A DNA stretch of 64,000 nucleotides from Paenibacillus arenosi (GTDB lineage: Bacteria; Bacillota; Bacilli; Paenibacillales; Paenibacillaceae). Position numbers and translations under genes: made by a program. The DNA lies in the NCBI RefSeq assembly GCF_014841135.1, contig NZ_JACYTN010000009.1:62001-126000 (forward strand). The letters run 5' to 3'. Of this stretch, positions 1 through 9,260 are shown in pieces; position 1 is the stretch's first letter, and each line of letters starts with the position of its first letter. Under the pieces are notes generated by a model. That model was not told the DNA's origin, did no database searches, and saw only the letters and a list, made by a program, of their open reading frames with translations.

Positions 1-52
1 ATTATGTTGTGCCATTTTGGACAACAGATTCAAATAAATACCCCCTTTGAAT

Positions 53-517
53 TTAATCTAACATCAATTCCATTGGTTCCTTACATCGTTTGTAACCATT
101 ACGTTCATAAAACTCTACACTCCATTCGCTTGGCCACACGATAATAAATTCATAATGATTCGTTCGCGACCACTCTTCAATCTTTTTCAGTAATTGAGCT
201 CCGATTCTATTTCCCCTATGTTCAGGCAACGTGTAGACATTGGTCATATAGAGAAAAGGATTCGTTTTTCTTCCCGGCCTAGGTACCTTATCAATTCGTT
301 CCATATAAATATGAGAAAGAATCAGACCCTCTTGCTCCGCAACCCAAATAAACCATTTATCAGAAACGATGGCATCCTTCATAAAGGATCTGCACTCTAC
401 AGCAAACTCCTCATATGCATCCTCATCAAACTTATTCAGACTGTATTCGTTTGAAAAGTCCCATCTCATTCTTACAAGTTGTTCAATATCATCAGCATTG
501 GTTAAGCGCAGATTCAT
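53..517 (-). CDS. GNAT family N-acetyltransferase
   Basis: Predicted cytosolic acetyl-CoA-dependent N-acetyltransferase of about 154 residues, a usual size for a single GNAT domain. The acetyl-CoA binding motif A is visible as HRGNRIGAQLLKKIEEW, and the C-terminal strand-helix signature as EFYERNGYK. The ATG at 517 is preferred because an AGGAG lies about 11 bases upstream; a GTG at 529 is in frame but sits almost on top of that site. The substrate cannot be read from sequence. It stands alone on the minus strand, followed upstream by an HD-domain gene with 90 bases between them, so an operon is not obvious. The family call is secure, the specific function is unknown. Confidence 0.85.
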   Translation of the reverse strand: MNLRLTNADDIEQLVRMRWDFSNEYSLNKFDEDAYEEFAVECRSFMKDAIVSDKWFIWVAEQEGLILSHIYMERIDKVPRPGRKTNPFLYMTNVYTLPEHRGNRIGAQLLKKIEEWSRTNHYEFIIVWPSEWSVEFYERNGYKRCKEPMELMLD

Positions 518-610
518 GGTTATTGCCACTCCTGTAATCTAGATTATATGTAAAAATAATAAGCAGAAGAAATCCCCTACTACGCATAGGTATGATCAAT
601 CTCCAATGCA

Positions 611-1204
611 TTACTTACTTAAAAATCCTTGTTCTACTGATTTCTCAATCATTTCTTGCGCATACTCCCATAATCTTTCAGAGCCCTTCGCAATTTTACA
701 ATTTCGGTCTAATACTGTATCGCTTGTGATATCATTTTTCTTCCACGTTTCACCTTGATTCAAATGATTATGTATGAGCGGTTGCAAACTATCCAAAGAT
801 GCCGCAAACTTCGCCTCATTTGTTTCCTTACGATCATATTCTAGCCATAAATCTATAAGCTCTGCCCCTTGATGCTCCGGGAGTAATCCAAATATTCGAG
901 TCGCCGCTCGCTGCTCCCGATCAAACTTATCGAGATGCCCAGTACTATCGTAAGCAAAAGTATCTCCGGCATCAATTTCTACAATATCGTGAATGAGCAG
1001 CATCTTTATAACTTTAAACAAATCAACTTCTTGATTGGAATACTGATGTAAAATAAGTCCCATCACAGCAAGGTGCCACGAATGTTCCGCATCATTCTCT
1101 TGGCGGGAACCATTAATAAGCTTAGTCCTTCTTTCAATGCTTTTGAGCTTATCTATTTCAATTAGAAAAAGCATTTGCTTATTAAAATCGAGGTCATCAT
1201 TCAC
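611..1204 (-). CDS. HD-domain phosphohydrolase (YfbR/HDDC2-like)
   Basis: About 197 residues with a metal-binding HD fold. The motifs are ENDAEHSWHLA (first His), LLIHDIVEIDAGD (the HD pair) and ASLDSLQP (final Asp), spaced as in the 5'-deoxynucleotidase-like YfbR/HDDC2 group. Members hydrolyse phosphate from small nucleotides; here that activity is inferred from family only. The start is ambiguous: an AAGGAG at 1218-1213 is followed by ATG (1210), GTG (1207) and GTG (1204). Spacing favours 1204 or 1207 over the ATG, which would be only 2 bases away. No neighbour suggests a pathway. Confidence 0.82.
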   Translation of the reverse strand: MNDDLDFNKQMLFLIEIDKLKSIERRTKLINGSRQENDAEHSWHLAVMGLILHQYSNQEVDLFKVIKMLLIHDIVEIDAGDTFAYDSTGHLDKFDREQRAATRIFGLLPEHQGAELIDLWLEYDRKETNEAKFAASLDSLQPLIHNHLNQGETWKKNDITSDTVLDRNCKIAKGSERLWEYAQEMIEKSVEQGFLSK

Positions 1205-1353
1205 CACCATCACTCCTTGCTATAAATTAGTGTCTCTCTTTTCGTCCAATCTAATTTGTGAGCATCGAGTGTCCGTTTGTCAGAACAGAATGTGAGAGCG
1301 CTGTACCTAAAAACTGCACAACCGCCCCGTAATCGTGTAGATTTTTTTCGTTA

Positions 1354-1947
1354 TTAATTCGTGTCTTCTTGATCTTTTTTTATTACGCCATAAATTATTA
1401 TCGGAACGACTAGAATGAGAATAATAGTAAGTACTTTGTTTATTTGGTTTGTGATTTGTGATATTTGGCATATGACTATCATGACTCACTGTAGGCGTGC
1501 TACTTGGTGTGTTGTTTAAATATTGTTGAAACACTTGTTGCTCACTTTCATTATAGTGCTGTACTTTATTGTCTTGAATACGAATCATCCCGTTTGGCCC
1601 ACCTACTTTAGTCAAAAGAATATCCTCTTCTTTATCTTCTAAAAATAAAACGAATCTCCCGTTATTTTCTGATGCTTTTCTATCCATTCCTTATCATTTT
1701 CATCGGCAGCAACCATTATCAAATCAAACTCATGACCTTTATAGAGTTTATCTGCTTTAAAAGCAAATCCAATGGTTAAGCTGCTAGTTCCATCTGTATA
1801 ATAGGTATAAAAATCAAATTTCCCTTCGACGACGATTGTTGCTCTTTTTACTACTTCTTCTGGCTTTAAATCTTCCCAAGTCGTTCCATACACGGTACTG
1901 GCAAGGAAAATTGACAGTAATATCGTAACGAATACGCAGCTTTTCAA
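1354..1947 (-). pseudogene. Secreted or membrane-anchored protein with two compensating frameshifts
   Basis: The gene starts at a TTG (1947) with an N-terminal signal-like segment (KSCVFVTILLSIFLAS) and is read to about position 1670. There the frame must shift: one extra A in an AAAA run at the HQK codons would continue it as NNGRFVLFLEDKEEDIL. That second frame contains a Ser/Thr/Pro-rich spacer. Around 1440-1455 a second shift restores the original frame and gives a hydrophobic C-terminal segment (VLTIILILVVPIIIYGVI), a short KKDQEDTN tail and a stop at 1354. The two shifts cancel and the repaired product is about 197 residues: signal, extracellular part, C-terminal transmembrane anchor. 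I do not recognise the family. Genuine decay and homopolymer sequencing error are both possible. Confidence 0.6.
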
Positions 1948-2031
1948 TTTTTTCAGGATGTCTTAATTTCCCTTCTCATCTTGTCTATATTTGAGTGCAC
2001 ACGTTGCTCGCCAGTCAATGCTAAATATCCT

Positions 2032-2523
2032 CTACAAAGCCAATGTCATAGACAAAAACTCTACCTGCTTATTACCTATCCTGCTCATAAAGCTCATTCC
2101 ACGCACGAAACCAGCACGCTCATATACTGTAATCGCTCTTTCATTAAATGCTGCCACTACCAGCTGAAGGTTCTGCGCATAGTGATGCTGCTTCAAATAG
2201 TCTATACCTTGCAGCAAGAACTGCTGACCTTTTCCTTCTCCTGTAAAATCAGGTCTAAGCCCTAATCCAATATCAAGCCGATCATCATGTTCATAAATAC
2301 CCGTTGGATAACCACCTGGTACACGAGCCGAATTCCCCATACAAATAAAACCTACTAATTGGTTATCGCTATCCAAAGCGTAAAAATACTCGTCATTCAT
2401 AAGCTCGCAAATACATTCGTTGCTATCATCCATGTTGTACATGGAGTATGGAGCTGAGTACTTCCAAGTGCAGATAATAGAAGCATACTCTTTGGTCATG
2501 GGGTAAAAGTGATATATCGTCAT
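2032..2523 (-). CDS. GNAT family N-acetyltransferase
   Basis: Single-domain GNAT protein of about 163 residues. Motif A is present as RPDFTGEGKGQQFLLQGI and the terminal signature as AITVYERAGF. The ATG at 2523 is chosen because AGGAAAGG lies about 9 bases upstream; a TTG at 2532 is in frame but overlaps that site. The N-terminal part is rich in aromatic residues (IYHFYPMTKEYASIICTW) as in the YjdJ/RimI-like Bacillales subgroup. The acceptor substrate is unknown. It ends shortly before the broken gene at 1354-1947 and is preceded by another acetyltransferase 42 bases away, so the two may be cotranscribed. Confidence 0.85.
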   Translation of the reverse strand: MTIYHFYPMTKEYASIICTWKYSAPYSMYNMDDSNECICELMNDEYFYALDSDNQLVGFICMGNSARVPGGYPTGIYEHDDRLDIGLGLRPDFTGEGKGQQFLLQGIDYLKQHHYAQNLQLVVAAFNERAITVYERAGFVRGMSFMSRIGNKQVEFLSMTLAL

Positions 2524-2565
2524 ATCGTTCAACCTTTCCTGTGTAAAATAGACTCTCTCTGTGCC

Positions 2566-3330
2566 TCAATAGGACATTAGTTCTTTAAGCCTTTTCATAG
2601 CCGAGTGTATGGTAAGCCTATGATAAGTAACTAGATTTGAGTTATAGATAACACCATAAATACCATAAGGAGTAGGGGAAATCCTCAACAGCTCTTCTCT
2701 ATTTTGAATGTCAATGATATGTATAGGAATTCCTAGTTTATTAGCCGCTTCCATCATATTCGTAGTTGCCACATCAACAAATGGACACTGCTGTGTTCGC
2801 ATAACTGTTAATTGTTTAAAACTTACAAGTCGATCATCCCAGTCATTTGGAAAATAAGGATCTGGTGATGCTCCAAACTTATGAACGAGCAGCTCGAAAC
2901 CGTGAGGTGCTTGAGCCACTTCAACAAAATTATTTTTAATAAAAATATCCTTGCTTGGCGTCCAAGACGTGTTAGAATTGGTAACTACGATAACGCCTGC
3001 TTTATTTTGTTCTCTAGCCTCTTGAATGCATTGATGTATCAGCTTTGAAGCATAGCCTTTACCCGTAATTTGAACCCATAAACAATGAATCACGATATAA
3101 TTTTCACCATAGACAACTCGCGAAGAATATTCAATCGGCGTATATTCAATAAATCCCGCTGGCTTTTTGTTATCCATAATCTTGATATACTTCAATCCTT
3201 CTTGGAACCTACTCATTAACCACTCATTCTTATTCATGTAACCTGTAGAATTAGGCTTGCTGCGAAGGCAATAACAACCTCCATTGTGTACATTAGCATC
3301 GTCTACCTCAATTAGCTCAACTTGTTGCAT
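2566..3330 (-). CDS. GNAT acetyltransferase with YoaP-type C-terminal domain
   Basis: Two-part protein of 254 residues. Residues ~1-150 form a GNAT domain with the acetyl-CoA loop QITGKGYASKLIHQCI. Residues ~160-254 match what I recall of the YoaP-type C-terminal domain, including the RTQQCPFVDVA segment with a Cys-Pro-Phe motif in a thioredoxin-like context and the ending typical of B. subtilis YoaP (about 251 residues, so the length fits). Start: ATG at 3330 preceded by GGGGGAAA. The biochemical role of this family is not established. The Cys of the CPF motif is the residue most worth noting. The upstream 210 bases carry the terminator of the preceding oxidoreductase gene. Confidence 0.82.
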   Translation of the reverse strand: MQQVELIEVDDANVHNGGCYCLRSKPNSTGYMNKNEWLMSRFQEGLKYIKIMDNKKPAGFIEYTPIEYSSRVVYGENYIVIHCLWVQITGKGYASKLIHQCIQEAREQNKAGVIVVTNSNTSWTPSKDIFIKNNFVEVAQAPHGFELLVHKFGASPDPYFPNDWDDRLVSFKQLTVMRTQQCPFVDVATTNMMEAANKLGIPIHIIDIQNREELLRISPTPYGIYGVIYNSNLVTYHRLTIHSAMKRLKELMSY

Positions 3331-3479
3331 GATACGTTTCCCCCATCATTTTTATATTTTATCTAGTTGGTCGATCGCTATGGGAAATAAATACATTAAC
3401 AAATTCTAGCATCAAAATGTTATCCTAGCTAGCTTCTATTTTATATTAGCTTTACATTCTTACTATCTTTCGATATAAC

Positions 3480-3534
3480 AAAAAAAGTCCGAATCTCTAC
3501 ATTACGATCAGTAATGCAAAATTCGAACATCGCA
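3480..3534 (-). terminator. Rho-independent terminator after the oxidoreductase gene
   Basis: On the minus strand an outer 8-bp stem (GTTCGAAT pairing with ATTCGGAC, one G-U) encloses an inner stem CATTAC/GTAATG and is followed directly by a run of seven T. It lies just after the stop codon of the gene at 3541-4473. Confidence 0.8.
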
Positions 3535-3540
3535 ATCTCT

Positions 3541-4473
3541 TTAATGCCTCTCTTTATGCTTAGGATGCACATGAACCACTACATTTCCACGCTTGCGGCC
3601 TGTTTCTACATACCTATGAGCCTCAGGAACTTGTTCCAGTGAATAGCGCCTATCGATGACAGCTTTCATATCGCCTTTCTCCATCAGCTCTTTAAGGAAA
3701 ACCAAGTCATCCGCACTCACTTTAGCAACTCCTTGCCCATCTACAGTCAGAAATCTTCCTTTTGGAGCTAGTGCTTTTGTGCAATCAGACTTCGAACTTT
3801 TCCCGATCGCATCGAAGATAATATCGAATTTCTCTGCTCTTTCCGTAAAATCCTCTTTGGTGTAGTCAATGACATGCTCCGCTCCGAGTGACTTCACTAA
3901 GTCTGTATTTCTGCCGCTGCACACTCCCGTAACTTCTGCTCCCAAATAGTTAGCAAGCTGTACAGCAGCTGTTCCGACGGAACCTGACGCTCCATAAATC
4001 AGCACTTTCATCCCTGCTCGGATATTTCCTTTTCTAAAAAAATGCAATGCCGTTGTTCCACCGAATGGCAGCGCTGCAGCTTCCTCATACGTTGCATTGG
4101 TTGGTTTTAACGCAACTACTGCATGCTCTGACATGCAAATATATTCAGCATGTGCGCCACAGCGCATCCCGCTTAATGCATACACCTGATCACCAACTTG
4201 GAATCGCTTCACCTTTTTCCCTATTGCTTCAACTTCCCCTGCCAGCTCTACGCCTAGAATTGGATTTCTTGGTTTCGTAAAACCCAACACAATTCGCATC
4301 GGTAACCAGAGTAAAATCGGACTTGTAAAGCTTCGAATTCTACAATCCCCTGTCGTTACCGTTGTGGCATAGACTTTAATTCGTATTTCATGTTCCTTCG
4401 GGACTGGCTTCATGACGTCTTTAAGCTCTAACACTTCTGGCGTTCCATACTTTGTGCATACGATGGCTCTCAT
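3541..4473 (-). CDS. NAD(P)-dependent MDR oxidoreductase, quinone reductase type
   Basis: About 310 residues of the medium-chain dehydrogenase/reductase superfamily. The N-terminal GroES-like part contains PILGVELAGEVEAIGKKV and the Rossmann part contains the nucleotide-binding loop YGASGSVGTAAVQLA. The structural and catalytic zinc ligands of classical alcohol dehydrogenases are not evident, so it fits the zinc-independent quinone oxidoreductase/enoyl reductase branch, which transfers hydride from NADPH. The ATG at 4473 is preferred over the upstream ATG at 4527 because it has AGGAGGAAGACA immediately before it and begins with the family-typical MRAIVCTKYG. It is monocistronic, with its own terminator. 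Confidence 0.88.
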   Translation of the reverse strand: MRAIVCTKYGTPEVLELKDVMKPVPKEHEIRIKVYATTVTTGDCRIRSFTSPILLWLPMRIVLGFTKPRNPILGVELAGEVEAIGKKVKRFQVGDQVYALSGMRCGAHAEYICMSEHAVVALKPTNATYEEAAALPFGGTTALHFFRKGNIRAGMKVLIYGASGSVGTAAVQLANYLGAEVTGVCSGRNTDLVKSLGAEHVIDYTKEDFTERAEKFDIIFDAIGKSSKSDCTKALAPKGRFLTVDGQGVAKVSADDLVFLKELMEKGDMKAVIDRRYSLEQVPEAHRYVETGRKRGNVVVHVHPKHKERH

Positions 4474-4602
4474 TGTCTTCCTCCTGAACTTTATTTTCAA
4501 TGAGTATACCGTCAATAAAGGAACCATGTGCAGATACTAAAGTATGGTTTTGAATCTTGCATAATGGCTAGGATGAAAATAGTCGATTTGCGGATCTTCT
4601 TT

Positions 4603-7287
4603 TTATAACAAACCTAACTGACGAGCACGTGCAACGGCTTCTGTACGACGTTTGACTTGCAATTTCTCAAAAATGACACGATTATGCCCTTTCACTGTAG
4701 GTAGAGCTATATATAATTGATTGCTAATTTCATCATTCGATAGTCCTTGTGCGATTAAGTACAGAACTTCCAACTCTCGTGCAGTCAACGGCTCGATAAG
4801 TACCCGTTCTGGATCGAGTTGCCGTTCATTCCATATAGATGGATGAATTTGATCCTCACCAACAAATTGTGCAAGCAATTTAGCCGTATAATGTGGCATA
4901 ATTCTATGAGCTGACGCTTCACCTAGCAGCTTTTTCATCCGCATACCTTCATCTATAAAACTACGAATAAATCCATGAGGCTCCCCCATCGTTAAAGCTT
5001 CTCTTATAGCTCCCAAAGCCTTTGTTTGTTCACCATGAGCATACAACACAATTGCAAGCAAGATGATAATTTTGAGTCGTTCATCCTTTGATTCGCTTCC
5101 CTCGACTTTCTGAATAGCCGCTTCTACTATCGCAAGTGCAGTAGCCGTATCACCTTGAGCCAAGTGTACTCGTGCCTGACTTAGGGGGAGGTTATATTTC
5201 TTAGACCAAGTATGCGCTGCTGTCACATGTTCTTGCTGAATCCACATATGAACTTGCACCTCTGCAATATTCGGAAGCTGATGCTTAAAATGGTATTGGT
5301 TAGCCACATACTCAGCTCTCGAAATAGTCGCGGCTGCTCCGCCTACATCCCCTTGTACAAGCTTCAACTTTGCCAATAACACTTCACCCGCAACCGCTCT
5401 ATCCGTATGTTCGAGCTGCTTTGCCAGCTGAACGCTTACTTGACCATGCTGCAAAGCAGTTTGCAGGTCATTCCATTCATAGCAAATACGCGCTAGACCC
5501 AAATGTGCTTCACAAGCAGCAGGGAGCGGTGTATCCCCTGCCAACTTCAGAACGTATTGGTACGTTTCAGCCGCCATGTTTAGTTGATTTTCCCATTCCC
5601 GCAACATACCAAGACCAAGTGAAGACATTATTGTGATGATAACATGTCCAATCTTCTGGCTACTTGATAGAGCATCCATATAACACTTGCTCGCCGAATC
5701 TCGATCTCCTTGGAGTTGATAGGCATATCCCAATGACCATGTGGCTGCAGTGCGAACGGGAATGTTATTGAGGGATGCAAGTTCTAGAGCACGGCGAGAC
5801 TCGATGAGAATTGTTTCTGCCTCATGCTTGCTCACTGCAATTGTAGCTCGAATAGATGCAATATGACCTAAGAGATCTCGATTCGCCTCATTTTTCCCTG
5901 CAAGCTGTATCACATGTTCTGCGGCTTTCAGCTTCGATTCAACTTCTGATACGCGACCGCTAATTAACAATCCCGAAGCGTATAGTACCCACAGTACAGG
6001 TTGCTCATTGAGCTGCGTATGGGAAAGTGAGTCCAACCATGTTAACGCAGGTGCCACGGCTCCGCGAAACAATAATGGCATTCCGTTCCCTACTAATAAA
6101 CGAACGGCGCGTTCAATATCATGAGCTGCTACAGCATGGTGAAAAGCCTCTATCTCAATACTATGATTTTCATACCATTCACTAGCTCGCAGATGTAATT
6201 CCGCTACAGACTGGTTCTTATTTTGTGTAGTAGCAATCAAATGCCGACAGAAGCGCTGACGCAGGAAATCAGCAAAAAGATGGTGATAACGATACCAACG
6301 CCGCTCATTGTCCAATGGTATGATAAATAAATTTGACTGTTCAAGATATTCCAACATGTATTGACCAGAATCATCTTGACCATTCGGCTCCCCATCTCCC
6401 GAGTGTATAACTGCCTCACACAACGATCCACATAATCGATCGAGAATGGAAGTACGCATCAAAAAAAGTTGAACATTTGCTGATTGCCGTTGCAATACTT
6501 CCTCTACTAGATAATCGATTACAAACCTTTGACTTCCGGTAAAAGACAAGATTAAACCCGCGGCTTCGTCTTTATTTTTAATAGAAAGAGCCGCTAATTG
6601 CAGACCTACAATCCAGCCTTCTGTGCGAGTTTCTAGCAGAGCAGTTTCCTCTGGGGAAAGATGCAACTCCATTGTATGCTCTAAAAACTCTGCCGCTTCA
6701 GAATACGTAAACCGCAAATCGGATACTCGTATCTCCGTTACTTGCCCTCTAGCTCGTAATTTCGACAAGGGCAGAAGTGGCTCCTCACGTGAAATAATAA
6801 TCAGATGCACATGATCCGGCATGCGCTCTAGCAGTGTCGCAACTGCACGATGAATCGTTTCGGATTGAATAACGTGATAATCATCCAGTACAACGAGACA
6901 ATTCTCAGTCGTAGCTGTCATTTTATGAATCAACATAGGTAGCAGCAGATCTATTGAAGGCAACGGTGGAGAGTGAACGATATTTAACGGCCCCGCTGTT
7001 TCTTCGTCATTAATCACCATCCTCTGCCACGCAGCAAATAAATATTGAAAAAATCGAGTTGGATCATTATCCCCTTCATCCAACGATAGCCAAGCAGTAG
7101 CCCATTTACAACATGCAAGCCAGTCGCTGACCAATGTCGTTTTTCCATATCCGGCAGAGGCAGAAATTAGTGTTAGCTTGTTATGTTTCGCACTTTTATC
7201 CAGCTTATCGATCAGTCGTGAGCGCTTCACAACATGCGACCTAGTTTGAGGTATATATAGTTTCGTGGATATCATTGAAGTGTCCAT
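4603..7287 (-). CDS. MalT-type LuxR transcriptional regulator (LAL family)
   Basis: Large regulator of about 894 residues. An N-terminal STAND-type ATPase has Walker A SASAGYGKTTL near residues 42-52 and a Walker B-like CLVVLDDYHVI. The middle ~400 residues are TPR-like helical repeats. The last ~65 residues are a LuxR helix-turn-helix (LTARELEVLYLIAQGLSNDE and TVKGHNRVIFEKLQVKRRTE). This is the layout of MalT, an ATP- and ligand-gated transcription activator; the ligand and targets are unknown here. The ATG at 7287 is chosen because GGTGG precedes it and MISTKLYIPQ is the usual start of the family; the frame is open upstream to 7425. It stands just downstream of cysI, separated by the cysI terminator, so control of sulfite reduction is not implied. 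Confidence 0.9.
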   Translation of the reverse strand: MDTSMISTKLYIPQTRSHVVKRSRLIDKLDKSAKHNKLTLISASAGYGKTTLVSDWLACCKWATAWLSLDEGDNDPTRFFQYLFAAWQRMVINDEETAGPLNIVHSPPLPSIDLLLPMLIHKMTATTENCLVVLDDYHVIQSETIHRAVATLLERMPDHVHLIIISREEPLLPLSKLRARGQVTEIRVSDLRFTYSEAAEFLEHTMELHLSPEETALLETRTEGWIVGLQLAALSIKNKDEAAGLILSFTGSQRFVIDYLVEEVLQRQSANVQLFLMRTSILDRLCGSLCEAVIHSGDGEPNGQDDSGQYMLEYLEQSNLFIIPLDNERRWYRYHHLFADFLRQRFCRHLIATTQNKNQSVAELHLRASEWYENHSIEIEAFHHAVAAHDIERAVRLLVGNGMPLLFRGAVAPALTWLDSLSHTQLNEQPVLWVLYASGLLISGRVSEVESKLKAAEHVIQLAGKNEANRDLLGHIASIRATIAVSKHEAETILIESRRALELASLNNIPVRTAATWSLGYAYQLQGDRDSASKCYMDALSSSQKIGHVIITIMSSLGLGMLREWENQLNMAAETYQYVLKLAGDTPLPAACEAHLGLARICYEWNDLQTALQHGQVSVQLAKQLEHTDRAVAGEVLLAKLKLVQGDVGGAAATISRAEYVANQYHFKHQLPNIAEVQVHMWIQQEHVTAAHTWSKKYNLPLSQARVHLAQGDTATALAIVEAAIQKVEGSESKDERLKIIILLAIVLYAHGEQTKALGAIREALTMGEPHGFIRSFIDEGMRMKKLLGEASAHRIMPHYTAKLLAQFVGEDQIHPSIWNERQLDPERVLIEPLTARELEVLYLIAQGLSNDEISNQLYIALPTVKGHNRVIFEKLQVKRRTEAVARARQLGLL

Positions 7288-7400
7288 ATTAACCACCATT
7301 CTACGCTGCAGATTACAGCCCTTGGATACGTGATACGTAATAGTATGTTCGCTGAATCCAATGTATTTCCTTTTCGCTATTCGTCTGTATGCATGCAAAT

Positions 7401-7436
7401 GAAAAAGGCGGTGCAGTATGATCACTGCATCGCCTT
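7401..7436 (-). terminator. Rho-independent terminator of the cysJI operon
   Basis: On the minus strand GGCGATGCAGT pairs with ACTGCACCGCC (10 of 11 positions) around a short loop and is followed by TTTTT. It lies 15 bases past the cysI stop codon. Confidence 0.85.
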
Positions 7437-7450
7437 CGTTATAAGCTCCA

Positions 7451-9184
7451 TTAATCGTGGAAGTTCGTTCCGTCCGTTACCGCCTTCACATAGCCAGCAC
7501 GAATGACGAAATCACCGAAATGCTCGCCACTAACACGCTCAGCCGCATAGCGGTTAATAATTGGTGTAAGTGTACCGATTATTTCCTCTTCGCCAATGTT
7601 CTCGAGATACAGCTTGCTCAATCGATCACCAGAGAAACCAGCGCCCATGTACATATTGTATTTGCCCGGCGACTTACCAATAAACGCAATCTCGCCCAAC
7701 GCAGGACGTGCGCAGCCATTCGGGCAGCCTGTCATACGGATAGTAATCTCTTCATCGCGCAGTCCCGCTTGCTCCATTACCGGCTCAAGCTTGTCGATTA
7801 GCGACGGCAAATAACGTTCAGCCTCTGCCATAGCAAGACCGCATGTCGGCAAAGCCACACAGGACAACGCGCTGCGGCGAAGAGCTGAATACTGCGTACC
7901 CTCTTCAATGCCGTATTCCTTGAGCAGCGCAACGATTTTCGTCTTCTTCTGACTGCTCACATTAGCAATGATCAAATTCTGATTCGCAGTCAGACGGAAA
8001 TCTCCTGTATGAATCTTGGCGATCTCACGCAAAGCCGTCTTTAGCTTGTAGCCTTCAATATCCACAATGCGTCCGCTTTGTACATACAGCGTCAAATTCC
8101 ATTTGCCGTCTTTGCCTTTAATCCAGCCATAGCGGTCGCCCGTATTTTCAAAATGGAATTCACGTGCAGGCTGAAGCTCCCAGCCTAAGCGATCATGAAG
8201 CTCTTCTACAAACCATTCCAAACCATGGCGGTCGACCGTATATTTGAAACGTGCATTTTTACGCACAGAACGGTTGCCATAGTCGCGCTGAATCGTGACC
8301 GTTTTCTCCGCTACATCAAGTACTTGATCAGGTGTAATGAAGCCGATAACGCGAGCCAACTGCGGATACGTTGCTGTATCTCCATGTGTCATACCCATAC
8401 CACCGCCGACGCAGACGTTAAAGCCAACAAGCTTGCCATTTTCCACAATTGCAATATAGCCAAGATCCTGCGAATACACATCCACATCATTCGATGGTGG
8501 TACTGCAATACCAATCTTGAACTTACGCGGCAAGTATACATGGCCGTAAATCGGTTCTACTTCAACAGCTGCACCATTTTGCTCCGAGCTGTCTACAACC
8601 TTCTCCCCATCGAGCCAAATCTCATGGTACGCAGGCGTTTTAGGCGCTAAATGTGTCGTCAGCTGCTGCGACCAATAAAAAACCTCGTTGTGGATGTCCG
8701 ATTGGTACGGGTTCGGATTACACATAACGTTACGGCTAACGTCACCGCAAGCAGCCAAAGTAGTAAGCAAAGCTTCATTGATTTCTTGAATCGTTTTTTT
8801 CAAATTCCACTTCAATACGCCATGCAGCTGGAAAGCTTGACGTGTCGTGACACGAAGGCTTCCTGTTCCATATTTCTCAGCCAGCTCATCCATAACAAGC
8901 CATTGCTCCGGTGTCGATACACCGCCAGGCGTAACGATACGAAGCATAAATTGAAAGTATGGCTCCAACTTTTGCTTTTCACGCTCGTTGCGGTAGTCAC
9001 GGTCATCCTGCATATAGCTGCCGTGGAATTTGAGAAGACGATTGTCCAATTCAGGCAATCCGCCTGTAATACGGTTGGACAGCGATTCAACTAATGAACC
9101 GCGCAAATAATTACTTTCGTCTTTTAGCTGTTCGACGTCACTCGGCGGCCCACCAATTGGCTGTACTTTTAGTTTTTTTGCCAT
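7451..9184 (-). CDS. cysI: Assimilatory sulfite reductase (NADPH) hemoprotein subunit
   Basis: Beta subunit of about 577 residues that reduces sulfite to sulfide with six electrons from the CysJ flavoprotein. It uses a coupled siroheme and [4Fe-4S] cluster. The cluster ligands are visible as [16 protein letters not shown] (two Cys six residues apart, near 440-446) and [10 protein letters not shown] (near 487). The substrate-binding Arg/Lys-rich segments of the nitrite/sulfite reductase fold are present ([12 protein letters not shown]). The ATG at 9184 is chosen because AAAGGAG lies 8 bases upstream and [11 protein letters not shown] resembles known starts; the longer ATG at 9208 has no better site. 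It is the second gene of an operon with cysJ, 76 bases apart. Confidence 0.95.
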   Translation of the reverse strand: MAKKLKVQPIGGPPSDVEQLKDESNYLRGSLVESLSNRITGGLPELDNRLLKFHGSYMQDDRDYRNEREKQKLEPYFQFMLRIVTPGGVSTPEQWLVMDELAEKYGTGSLRVTTRQAFQLHGVLKWNLKKTIQEINEALLTTLAACGDVSRNVMCNPNPYQSDIHNEVFYWSQQLTTHLAPKTPAYHEIWLDGEKVVDSSEQNGAAVEVEPIYGHVYLPRKFKIGIAVPPSNDVDVYSQDLGYIAIVENGKLVGFNVCVGGGMGMTHGDTATYPQLARVIGFITPDQVLDVAEKTVTIQRDYGNRSVRKNARFKYTVDRHGLEWFVEELHDRLGWELQPAREFHFENTGDRYGWIKGKDGKWNLTLYVQSGRIVDIEGYKLKTALREIAKIHTGDFRLTANQNLIIANVSSQKKTKIVALLKEYGIEEGTQYSALRRSALSCVALPTCGLAMAEAERYLPSLIDKLEPVMEQAGLRDEEITIRMTGCPNGCARPALGEIAFIGKSPGKYNMYMGAGFSGDRLSKLYLENIGEEEIIGTLTPIINRYAAERVSGEHFGDFVIRAGYVKAVTDGTNFHD

Positions 9185-9260
9185 TGCTGTTAGCTCCTTT
9201 ATCCCCATGATCGGATCGTTCCCGTTTATATCTATAAATGCATGTAAATTCGATTCGCGC

